This document shows, piece by piece, positions 53,128-60,629 of a stretch of 64,000 nt of DNA. The notes beneath the pieces were generated by a model. It had not been told where the DNA came from, did not search any database, and saw only the letters and a program-made list of their open reading frames with translations. The DNA comes from Marinobacter sp. NP-4(2019). Its GTDB lineage: Bacteria > Pseudomonadota > Gammaproteobacteria > Pseudomonadales > Oleiphilaceae. Each line of letters starts with the position of its first letter. Position 1 is the first letter of the stretch. Made by a program: the position numbers and the translations under genes. The stretch covers positions 3,782,001 to 3,846,000 of the forward strand of contig NZ_CP034142.1 in NCBI RefSeq assembly GCF_003994855.1, written 5' to 3'.

Positions 53128-54300
53128 ATGTCTCTTTTATCCCGGACAGCTGCTGCAATACTGATCACCGTCGTTGGTGCAGCCCCACTGCAGGCCGAGT
53201 CCCTCGATGTACACATCGGCTACCTGCAGTGGGTTCCGGATCAGGGGCCGGTGCTTTCCAACGTGATTCCGGAGCCGGAAGATGCCGGTCTGCGGGGCGC
53301 CGAACTGGCCATCGCCGATAACAGCACCACCGGCAAGTTTCTGGGGCAGACCTATTCACTTCAGAGCAAAGTTGCGGATTCCGAAGACGCCGCCGTTGCA
53401 GCCTTCGAAGCCATGCGCAAAAACGGCATGGAGTTGTTCGTCGTGAATGCGCCGGCACAGACCCTGAAAACCATCCTGGACAAGGGCGGTGACAACATCC
53501 TGGTTTTCAACGCCGGTGCCAAGGACGACGCCCTGCGCACCGGGCAGTGCCACACCAGCCTTCTGCACACCATGCCCAGCTACGGCATGCTCACTGACGC
53601 TCTCGGCCAGTGGCTGAACCAGCGGCGCTGGAATGAGGTGTTTCTGATTACCGGTCCCACCGAGGCCGACAAGGGCTGGGCCGATGCGTTCCGTCGCTCG
53701 GCCAAGCGCTTTGGTCTGCAAATTGTCGAGGACAAACCCTGGACCTTTGACGCCGATTTGCGGCGAACCGCCTCGAAGGAGCTGCCATTGTTTACCCAGG
53801 CCAGCGATTACGATGCCGTGGTGGTGGCCGATGTGCGAGGCGATTTCGGTGAGTACGTGCCATTCAACACCTGGCTGCCACGCCCGGTCGTCGGTACCCA
53901 GGGCATGTCGCCGGTGACCTGGCACCGGGTGGTGGAAAGCTGGGGCGCGGCGCAGCTGCAGAACCGCTTTCGCGACCTCGCCGGCCGGGACATGAACAGC
54001 GAAGACTATGCCGCCTGGGCTGCCATTCGCTCCATTGGCACTGCGGTGACCGACCTTGGTACCGCAAACCCCGGCGAGATCCGCGATTTCCTGTTCAGTG
54101 AAAAATTCCAGCTGGCAGCGTTCAAGGGCCGCAAGCTTACTTACCGTGACTGGAACGGCCAGTTGCGACAGCCGATTCCCCTTGTGCATCCCCGGGGTTT
54201 GGTAGCACGGGCACCGTTTGAAGGCTTTTTGCACCCCAATACTGAAATGGACACGCTCGGGTTCGACAGGCCAGAGAGCGAATGTCGGATTAACGGCTGA
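53128..54300 (+). CDS. ABC-type substrate-binding protein of the PQQ-alcohol dehydrogenase system, PedA1-like
   Basis: A 390-aa periplasmic protein with signal peptide MSLLSRTAAAILITVVGAAP, followed by LDVHIGYLQWVPDQGPVLSN. The fold looks like a branched-chain amino-acid receptor (LIV-BP type). The start follows CCGGAGAATC. It opens a four-gene unit (binding protein, beta-propeller, ATPase, permease) equivalent to the PedA1A2BC set that P. putida needs for growth with lanthanides. The ligand is inferred, not seen. Confidence 0.85.
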   Translation: MSLLSRTAAAILITVVGAAPLQAESLDVHIGYLQWVPDQGPVLSNVIPEPEDAGLRGAELAIADNSTTGKFLGQTYSLQSKVADSEDAAVAAFEAMRKNGMELFVVNAPAQTLKTILDKGGDNILVFNAGAKDDALRTGQCHTSLLHTMPSYGMLTDALGQWLNQRRWNEVFLITGPTEADKGWADAFRRSAKRFGLQIVEDKPWTFDADLRRTASKELPLFTQASDYDAVVVADVRGDFGEYVPFNTWLPRPVVGTQGMSPVTWHRVVESWGAAQLQNRFRDLAGRDMNSEDYAAWAAIRSIGTAVTDLGTANPGEIRDFLFSEKFQLAAFKGRKLTYRDWNGQLRQPIPLVHPRGLVARAPFEGFLHPNTEMDTLGFDRPESECRING

Positions 54301-54343
54301 TGGCTTTGACGTCAGTCCATCGAAAACAAGAAGGAGTTACACC

Positions 54344-55318
54344 ATGAAATCTCTGTTCAAGCACACCGCCCTGGCCGCCATGATCGGCCTGTCAACACCG
54401 GCACTCGCGAGTCTGGCCTATGTGTCCAACGAAAAGGATGACACCATCTCAATCATCGATACCGAAACCCGCGCCGTGGTCGAAACCATTGATGTAGGCC
54501 AGCGGCCACGGGGTATCCTGCTGTCCAAGGATTACACCAAGCTGTATATCTGCGCCAGTGATGACGACACCGTGCAGGTGCTGGATCTGGCTACCCGCAA
54601 GATCATCGACACCCTGCCCTCTGGCGAAGACCCGGAGCAATTTTCCCTCCATCCGAACAACAAACACCTGTATATCGCCAACGAGGACGACGCTATCGTG
54701 ACGGTGGTGGATGTGGACACCAAGGACGTTCTGGCCCAGATTGATGTGGGCATCGAGCCGGAGGGTATGGCCGTGAGTCCGGACGGCAGGTGGGCGGTCA
54801 ACACCTCCGAAACCACCAGCATGTTGCACTGGATCAATACCGACACATTTGAGATCGAGAAAAACATTGTGGTGGGCCAGCGTCCCCGCCATGTGGAATT
54901 CAGTAAGGACAGCAAGATTGCCTGGGCCTCTGCGGAAATCGGCGGCACGGTACACATCATCGATGTTGATAACCTGGAACAGATCCACGAAATGTCCTTC
55001 AAGGTACCCGGCGTCAACCAGGATCGTGTCCAGCCCGTAGGCATCGAACTGACCTCCGACGGCAAGTATGCCTTTGTGGCTCTCGGGCCCTCCAACCACG
55101 TAGCGGTGGTGGACGCCCAGACCTACGAGGTACTGGATTACCTGTTGGTGGGCAGCCGGGTCTGGCAACTGGATCTCGACAAGGACGAAAAACACCTCTA
55201 TACCACTAACGGTGTGTCCGGCGATGTGTCGGTCATCGACGTGGAGGACCTGAAGGTGATCAAATCCATCAAGGTAGGCCGCTACCCCTGGGGCGTGGTC
55301 ATTGACCCGACTTCATAA
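54344..55318 (+). CDS. YVTN beta-propeller protein of the PQQ system, PedA2-like
   Basis: A 324-aa secreted seven-bladed propeller. The start at 54344 follows AAGGAGTTACACC and gives signal peptide MKSLFKHTALAAMIGLSTPA. Repeats such as AYVSNEKDDTISIIDTETRAV and LYICASDDDTVQVLDLATRK recur at about 42-residue spacing. The family is known as PQQ-dependent catabolism-associated beta-propeller. Likely acts with the ABC transporter in the periplasm. Confidence 0.87.
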   Translation: MKSLFKHTALAAMIGLSTPALASLAYVSNEKDDTISIIDTETRAVVETIDVGQRPRGILLSKDYTKLYICASDDDTVQVLDLATRKIIDTLPSGEDPEQFSLHPNNKHLYIANEDDAIVTVVDVDTKDVLAQIDVGIEPEGMAVSPDGRWAVNTSETTSMLHWINTDTFEIEKNIVVGQRPRHVEFSKDSKIAWASAEIGGTVHIIDVDNLEQIHEMSFKVPGVNQDRVQPVGIELTSDGKYAFVALGPSNHVAVVDAQTYEVLDYLLVGSRVWQLDLDKDEKHLYTTNGVSGDVSVIDVEDLKVIKSIKVGRYPWGVVIDPTS

Positions 55319-55325
55319 CACCAGC

Positions 55326-56048
55326 ATGACTATTGAAGCCAGGAACATCAGCTTTCGCTACGGCGACAAGCCTGTGCTCAAGGAGGTCAGTTTCACGCTG
55401 ACCTCCGGCCGTTTTCACGCCTTGCTCGGGCCCAACGGTGCCGGCAAGTCCACTCTGTTCGGCTTGTTGACCCGGCTGCTGGCACTCCAGCAGGGTGAGC
55501 TTCTGCTCGCCGGCCAATCGCTGAAAAAACAGCCGTCCGAGACCATGCGACAGATTGGTGTGGTATTCCAGCAGAATGCGCTGGACCTGGACCTGACGGT
55601 GCGCCAGAACCTGCTCTACCATGCCGCGCTCCATGGTCTTTCCCGCAAGGAGGCCCGCACACGGGGTGACCGGGAACTGGCGCGTTTCGAATTGTTGGAA
55701 CGGGCCAACGAACCGGTACGAAAACTCAACGGTGGCCATCGCCGGCGGGTGGAAATTGCCCGCGCCCTGCTCCATGAGCCCTCTCTCCTGCTGCTTGATG
55801 AGCCGACGGTGGGGCTCGATGTCGCCAGTCGCAAGGCACTGAATGACCACGTACGGACCTTGTGTGATGAGGCAGGGCTGACGGTTCTGTGGGCCACGCA
55901 CCTGATTGAGGAAGTGCGTCAGGAGGACCGGGTGTTGATCCTGCATCAGGGGCAGCTACTGGCCGATGGTTCCGGCCAGGCCATTTGCGAGGCCGAGGGC
56001 ACCCGCGACCTGGCGGAAACCTTCCACACCCTGACCGGAGCCGGATAA
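55326..56048 (+). CDS. ABC transporter ATP-binding protein, PedB-like
   Basis: A 240-aa ATPase. The start at 55326 (MTIEARNISF) lies 7 bases after the propeller stop codon. Walker A GPNGAGKSTL, Walker B LLLLDEPTVGLD, His switch WATHLIEE. The signature is LNGGHRRR instead of LSGGQ, a deviation seen in this PQQ-associated subgroup. It pairs with the ABC-2 permease downstream. Part of the putative lanthanide-linked system. Confidence 0.9.
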   Translation: MTIEARNISFRYGDKPVLKEVSFTLTSGRFHALLGPNGAGKSTLFGLLTRLLALQQGELLLAGQSLKKQPSETMRQIGVVFQQNALDLDLTVRQNLLYHAALHGLSRKEARTRGDRELARFELLERANEPVRKLNGGHRRRVEIARALLHEPSLLLLDEPTVGLDVASRKALNDHVRTLCDEAGLTVLWATHLIEEVRQEDRVLILHQGQLLADGSGQAICEAEGTRDLAETFHTLTGAG

Positions 56049-56050
56049 CC

Positions 56051-56854
56051 ATGAAAGCTGCGCATTACTGGCACTGTTTCGTTGGCATCCAGACCCGGGA
56101 GTGGCTGCGGTTCTGGCAGCAGCGCACCCGCTTTGCCAGCGCCCTGGTGCGGCCGCTGCTGTGGCTGGTGGTGTTTGCCGCCGGCTTCCGCGCAGTGCTG
56201 GGAATTTCCATTATTCCGCCGTATCAGACCTACATTACCTACGAGACTTACATTGTTCCCGGGCTGTGCGGGATGATCATTCTGTTCAACAGTATGCAGG
56301 GCGCCCTGTCCATGGTGTATGACCGGGAACTGGGCAGTATGCGGGTGCTGCTGATGAGTCCCTTGCCCCGGCCGTTTTTGCTGGTGACGAAGTTGCTGGC
56401 GATGGGGGTGGTGTCGGTGGGTCAGGTGTACGTGTTCCTGCTGCTGGCGTTGCTGGTGGATGTAGAGCCGCCATTGTGGGGCTATCTGGCGGTACTTCCC
56501 GCGCTGATCCTGTCCAGCCTGATGCTCGGCGCGCTCGGCTTACTGATTGCCACCTGGATCAAACAACTGGAGAACTTTGCTGGTGTAATGAACTTTGTCA
56601 TCTTCCCAATGTTCTTCATGTCGTCAGCGCTTTACCCCCTGTGGCGCATGAACGAAGCCAGCCCCTGGCTCTACTGGATCTGCCAGTTCAACCCGTTTAC
56701 CCACGCGGTGGAAGCCATCCGGTTTTCGCTGTACCTGGAATGGAATCCGATGGCCTTTGGCATTACTGCGGCAGTTACTGTGGTGTTTGCCTCACTTGCG
56801 ACAGCCGGGTTTCGGCCTCAGCGGACCAAGATACTTGGGACCAAGCCTGCCTGA
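56051..56854 (+). CDS. ABC-2 type permease, PedC-like
   Basis: A 267-aa membrane protein with six hydrophobic segments. ABC-2 signature region FPMFFMSSALYPLWRMNEASP followed by NPFTHAVEAIRF. ABC-2 permeases are usually exporters, so a system with a periplasmic binding protein is unusual; in P. putida the homologous set was linked to lanthanide-dependent growth. The start is 2 bp after the ATPase stop. Confidence 0.87.
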   Translation: MKAAHYWHCFVGIQTREWLRFWQQRTRFASALVRPLLWLVVFAAGFRAVLGISIIPPYQTYITYETYIVPGLCGMIILFNSMQGALSMVYDRELGSMRVLLMSPLPRPFLLVTKLLAMGVVSVGQVYVFLLLALLVDVEPPLWGYLAVLPALILSSLMLGALGLLIATWIKQLENFAGVMNFVIFPMFFMSSALYPLWRMNEASPWLYWICQFNPFTHAVEAIRFSLYLEWNPMAFGITAAVTVVFASLATAGFRPQRTKILGTKPA

Positions 56855-56863
56855 TTGGAGTAT

Positions 56864-56974
56864 GTGGGCTGTGGGGGACAGGTTTCCAAAACACGCCTCA
56901 AGACGTCCTGTTCGGCTTGGGCTCCGCCATCCCTGGCTCCGCACAGTTTTGGAAACCTGTCCCCCACAGCCCAC
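56864..56974. repeat. Perfect 29-bp inverted repeat with 53-bp spacer
   Basis: The left arm (56864-56892, GTGGGCTGTGGGGGACAGGT then TTCCAAAAC) is matched exactly by the reverse complement at 56946-56974. The spacer has no coding sense. It could form a very strong hairpin, ending the pedABC-like transcript. It also resembles an interspersed palindromic element rather than a plain terminator, since there is no T tract. Confidence 0.85.
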
Positions 56975-57002
56975 CCACACTCCGAGCTAGCCTTATAGCT
57001 TC

Positions 57003-57035
57003 GTAGGTCGGATTAGGCGAAGCCGTAATCCGACA
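57003..57035. repeat. REP-like palindromic element, copy 1
   Basis: GTAGGTCGGATTAGGCGAAG then CCGTAATCCGACA. GTCGGATTA and TAATCCGAC form the stem, with an inner GGC-GAA-GCC. It is the exact reverse complement of the copy at 60507-60539. Such GTCGGATTA...TAATCCGAC elements are scattered in many proteobacterial genomes. Confidence 0.85.
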
Positions 57036-57061
57036 AACAAGCAAGCGCCTATCCATGAAAC

Positions 57062-57733
57062 CTAGGAGTCAGCCAAATCAAGCCTTCGAAGCTTCCCCAA
57101 CAACCCATCGATCAAACCAGCCTCACCGACCGCATCATCCCACTGCAGCCGCGCCGGTCTCCCATCCAGATACCACAAGCGATTCGCCAGGATCTCGGCG
57201 TCAGTGCCATCGTGGGTTACACAAATCATCGCCATGCCCGGATTGGCATCCAGAATGCCGGCAATCAGTGTCTTCAGCTCACCGGCCATCACCGGATCGA
57301 GTGATGCAAAGGGTTCATCCAGTAACAACAAGTCGGGCCTCACCGCAAGACAGCGGGCAAGCGCCGCTCTGCGCGCCATCCCAAGGGAGAGTTGGTCCGG
57401 CAGATAGTGGCCATATCCTTTCAGACCCACACTGGCGAGGTGGTCTTCTGCTTCCTGCGGAGTTGCGCCCACCAATTGGAGATTGGCGCTCAGAGTTCGC
57501 CAGGGTAACAGACGATGTTCCTGAAACAGGTAGCCAACCCGGAGTTTGTCACGGCCGATGATGGCTTCGTGAGGAATGGTTTTATCCAGACCGGCTATGG
57601 CGTTCAGCAGAGTGGTTTTGCCGATGCCGGAAGGTCCAAGCAGGCAGATGCGGTCGCCCCTCTCCACGGTCGCGAATATTTCCCCCAACACAGGCTGACC
57701 GAAATCACGGCCTGCAATCCGCAGCTCAAGCAT
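57062..57733 (-). CDS. ABC transporter ATP-binding protein, nitrate/taurine/pyrimidine-type (SsuB/TauB family)
   Basis: A 223-aa ATPase. Walker A GPSGIGKTTL, Q-loop FQEHRLLPWRTL, signature LSLGMARRAALAR (degenerate LSGG), Walker B LLLLDEPFASLD, then CVTHDGTDA. It works with the permease and NMT1-like binding protein encoded upstream; the coding ends overlap by 8 bp. Substrate unknown. Its location between PedC-like and ErbR genes suggests it serves the alcohol-oxidation system. Confidence 0.87.
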   Translation of the reverse strand: MLELRIAGRDFGQPVLGEIFATVERGDRICLLGPSGIGKTTLLNAIAGLDKTIPHEAIIGRDKLRVGYLFQEHRLLPWRTLSANLQLVGATPQEAEDHLASVGLKGYGHYLPDQLSLGMARRAALARCLAVRPDLLLLDEPFASLDPVMAGELKTLIAGILDANPGMAMICVTHDGTDAEILANRLWYLDGRPARLQWDDAVGEAGLIDGLLGKLRRLDLADS

Positions 57734-58517
57734 GGGCGGCCTCCGGTTGTCGCCAGCGGCTGGAGCGCCGCTCCAGGGGCTGCAGGATGGCCAGTTCGAT
57801 CAGTTGGACGACGGCAATGAACGCCAGGCTGTAAGCCAGGATGGTGGCCACGTCGAAGACCTGGAAGGCCATGTGGAGCTGAAAACCGACGCCGCTGGAG
57901 CGGCCCAGCAACTCCACGACCAGGACAATTTTCCAGATTAGCGCCAGGCCGCCGCGGGTGGCGGCCATCAGGTAGGGAAACAGTTGTGGCACCCAGACGT
58001 CGCGGAATCGCTGCCAGCGGCTGAATTCGTAGACGGTGGCCATTTCCTCCAGCCGGTAATCCAGGCTGCGGGCACCTTCGCGCACGGTGACGGCGACGTT
58101 GGGGACTTTGTTGATGACAACGGCCATGATAGCCGCCACTTCCACCAGCCCGAACCAGACGTACATCAGGATGATGGTAACCAGCGCCGGCAGGTTAAGC
58201 AGCAATACCAGCAAGGGGTCGAACAGGGCGTTGGTGGTGGCGGAACGTCCCATGCCGACACCAACAACGGTCCCCAGGAACATGGCAAGGACAAAGGCCA
58301 CCACCACACGGCCGAGGGTCGCGCTCAGGTGGTGCCAGAGATCACCGGAAGTGGCCTCACGTATCAGTGTGTCGAGTACCTGGAGTGGCGTCGGCAACAG
58401 CGGGGACTGGATCAGCCAGGCGATAACTGCCCAGATCAGGACAAAGCCCGGCAAAACCACCCAGTAACTCCAGAAGGGAGGATGTCCCTTCACAGATACG
58501 CTTTTTGGGCTAGTCAC
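57726..58517 (-). CDS. ABC transporter permease, SsuC/TauC-like
   Basis: A 263-aa inner-membrane permease with about six TM segments. The EAA loop for ATPase contact appears as ATRGGLALIWKIVLVVELLG, preceded by VWVPQLFPYL. N-terminus WSYWVVLPGFVLIWAVIAWL is the first TM. It overlaps both neighbouring genes (8 and 4 bp), forming a tight operon. Confidence 0.87.
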   Translation of the reverse strand: MTSPKSVSVKGHPPFWSYWVVLPGFVLIWAVIAWLIQSPLLPTPLQVLDTLIREATSGDLWHHLSATLGRVVVAFVLAMFLGTVVGVGMGRSATTNALFDPLLVLLLNLPALVTIILMYVWFGLVEVAAIMAVVINKVPNVAVTVREGARSLDYRLEEMATVYEFSRWQRFRDVWVPQLFPYLMAATRGGLALIWKIVLVVELLGRSSGVGFQLHMAFQVFDVATILAYSLAFIAVVQLIELAILQPLERRSSRWRQPEAAHA

Positions 58518-59542
58518 GGCTCACTCCGATAGAAGAGCGAAGCGGGCATCAGGTTGTCTGCCACCGCGCCGGTGAGTACCAGAAGCCGGTGCAGGTCGGC
58601 TGTTCGCCGGTCGGTTTGTGGTGCTGGCGTGCCTGCAATGAATCCGTCCCGGAGTGCCTCGAAAATGCCCTTGCCCGGGTTGCCCATCAGTGGCCGGAGT
58701 CGCTCCCAGTATCCGGGATCATCAGCCAGTTCGGCTTTCGTCTCCCGCAGGGAATCGGCGAAATGCCGGACCAGAGATGGGTGTTCCCGCGCCCAAGATA
58801 CCGGGAAGACATAGCCCAGCACCGGCAGGTTGGAATCCAGATCCAGGGCGGTCAACAGATCCGCCATCCGGAACGCCGAGCGCCAGCCTCCCTCACCCTT
58901 GAGACGCGCAGCAAAATGCCAGTAGGTGACAATTACATCCACCTGCCCCCGCTTGAGGGCCTGGTTGAGCAGGGGCGGTGCCGCAAACTGCACATCGGCG
59001 GAATCCGGCAGGTTGAGCCCCTGCTGGGCGGCAACTTTCTGCAACAGTACCCAGCCCTTGCTGTCCGGACCACCGGCCACGCCGATTCGCTTGCCGGCGA
59101 GGTCTGCCACAGACTGAATGGCAGAACCATCCGCCACCACAATGTCGCCAATCTGGCTGGAAAACGGAAGATACAGGTAGGGACTGCCGGTCTGGTAACG
59201 GGATTGCGCCCAGAGCAGGTCCGCCACGGCGCCGTTCGCCGAGCCGCTGGTGACCGCAAGGCGGGAGGCCGGCAGGTTGGCCACCGGCATCAACTCCAGG
59301 CGGTAGCCATGTTTCCGGTCCAGGCCCCGGTGGAGGAGATGGTCGAGTTCCCAGTGCGCCGTGCCAAACTGCAAGACACTGATCGACAACACCGGCAGCC
59401 CGCCCGATACATCAGCACGGGCATCGGGCGCAACGGCCGGCACCGCCACCAGAAACATCAGGCTCATCACCGCCAGCCAATGGGCACGCCAACGGGCTGA
59501 GGATGGTTTGAAATGTCGCGTTGTTACGGGCTGCTGGCTCAT
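58514..59542 (-). CDS. ABC transporter substrate-binding protein, NMT1/THI5-like
   Basis: A 342-aa periplasmic binding protein. It has an extended signal peptide with hydrophobic core LAVMSLMFLVAVPAVAP. The mature protein begins LPVLSISVLQFGTAHWELDHLL and contains VADLAGKRIGVAGGPDSKGWV, the NMT1-like hinge motif. No ligand can be assigned; family members bind sulfonates, nitrate or thiamine precursors. First gene of the three-gene operon. A shared element (copy E) lies about 40 bp upstream of its start codon. Confidence 0.85.
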   Translation of the reverse strand: MSQQPVTTRHFKPSSARWRAHWLAVMSLMFLVAVPAVAPDARADVSGGLPVLSISVLQFGTAHWELDHLLHRGLDRKHGYRLELMPVANLPASRLAVTSGSANGAVADLLWAQSRYQTGSPYLYLPFSSQIGDIVVADGSAIQSVADLAGKRIGVAGGPDSKGWVLLQKVAAQQGLNLPDSADVQFAAPPLLNQALKRGQVDVIVTYWHFAARLKGEGGWRSAFRMADLLTALDLDSNLPVLGYVFPVSWAREHPSLVRHFADSLRETKAELADDPGYWERLRPLMGNPGKGIFEALRDGFIAGTPAPQTDRRTADLHRLLVLTGAVADNLMPASLFYRSEP

Positions 59543-59576
59543 CTTTCCACGATACGAACCCTGCAGTCAGGCAAGA

Positions 59577-59592
59577 ATAGTACTTTGGTGCC
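59577..59592. promoter_or_regulatory. Shared upstream element (copy E) between the NMT1-type ABC operon and erbR
   Basis: ATAGTACTTTGGTGCC, very similar to copies D and F. It lies in the 169-bp divergent region, about 127 bp before the regulator gene and 40 bp before the ABC operon. Confidence 0.4.
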
Positions 59593-59711
59593 TGTTTTTT
59601 GGTGCGATGGTCGCATTCAACCTGAGGCGCAGATCGCGTGTAATGAAATCATCACAATAATAATCAGAGGATCGCCTCCGTTTCCGGAGATCCTCTGCAC
59701 AGGAGGCCGCT

Positions 59712-60485
59712 ATGCTTAACGAGCTCGATGCCGCACTTTCTTCCGAAAAGCGCTATCATGAGTCAGAAGCAACCCAACATAATGAAAACAAACAGGTGGA
59801 ACCACCCATGGAGCCGGCATACAAGATACTGATCGCCGACGACCACCCGCTGTTCCGTGAAGCCATCAGCAGCGTGATCGCTTCCGGGTTCGAGGGCAGC
59901 GAGATCATTGAAACCGATGATCTCGACAGCGCCCTGGACCTTACCCGCGAGAACGATGACCTGGACCTGATCCTGCTGGATCTGAATATGCCCGGCATGC
60001 ACGGGCTGAACGGCCTGATCACTCTCCGCAACGAAGCGCCCACCATTCCCGTGGTAATTGTCTCGGCAGAAGAGGACAAGCAAGTTGTACTTCAGGCCAT
60101 TACCTACGGTGCCGTAGGCTTTATTACCAAGTCATCGCCTCGGCCCCAGATGACCGAAGCCATCCAGCAGATTCTCAACGGCAACGTCTACCTGCCTTCG
60201 GACATCATCCGTACCGCTAAAGAAAGCAACACCCGCCGCAGTCGCCATGAAGACAATCCAATTTCTCCGGAGCTGCTGAACTCGCTGACACGTCGCCAGT
60301 TGCTGGTACTCGAGCGTATGTCCAAGGGCGAATCCAACAAGCAGATTGCCTACAACCTGAACATTGCCGAGACCACGGTGAAAGCCCATGTGTCAGCCAT
60401 TTTGCGCAAGCTTGGTGTGCACAATCGGGTGCAGGCCATTTTGTCCGCCAGTGACGTGGATTTCAGCCAGTATCTGAAACGGTAA
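59712..60485 (+). CDS. erbR: LuxR-type response regulator ErbR (AgmR/PedR1)
   Basis: A 257-aa response regulator. The receiver has ILIADDHPLFREA and phosphoacceptor Asp90 (ILLDLNMPG); the C-terminal HTH has SLTRRQLLVLERMSKGESNKQI and VKAHVSAILRKLGVHNR. In P. aeruginosa ErbR (AgmR) is the master activator of pqq and exa genes. Two starts are possible: 59712, with a perfect AGGAGG five bases ahead, or the ATG at 59808, where similarity to the family begins. The first adds a polar 32-residue leader of unknown use. Confidence 0.9.
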   Translation: MLNELDAALSSEKRYHESEATQHNENKQVEPPMEPAYKILIADDHPLFREAISSVIASGFEGSEIIETDDLDSALDLTRENDDLDLILLDLNMPGMHGLNGLITLRNEAPTIPVVIVSAEEDKQVVLQAITYGAVGFITKSSPRPQMTEAIQQILNGNVYLPSDIIRTAKESNTRRSRHEDNPISPELLNSLTRRQLLVLERMSKGESNKQIAYNLNIAETTVKAHVSAILRKLGVHNRVQAILSASDVDFSQYLKR

Positions 60486-60506
60486 CTTGCCTGACCGAGG
60501 CCTGCT

Positions 60507-60539
60507 TGTCGGATTACGGCTTCGCCTAATCCGACCTAC
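60507..60539. repeat. REP-like palindromic element, copy 2
   Basis: Exact inverted copy of the 33-bp element at 57003-57035, 21 bp after the erbR stop codon. It may serve as transcription end structure. Confidence 0.85.
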
Positions 60540-60565
60540 AAACGCAAACCTCACTCTTCCGCCCC

Positions 60566-60615
60566 GTAGGTCGGATTTACCGGTGAACAGCACAATGAGC
60601 GAAGCGTAATCCGAC
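60566..60615. repeat. REP-like palindromic element, copy 3 (variant)
   Basis: It starts GTAGGTCGGATTTACCGGTG and ends GCGTAATCCGACA, so the outer arms are as in copies 1 and 2, but the inner part is longer and different. It stands head to head with copy 2 in the 144-bp gap between erbR and the kinase gene. Confidence 0.75.
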
Positions 60616-60629
60616 ATCCATCGGCAAAC

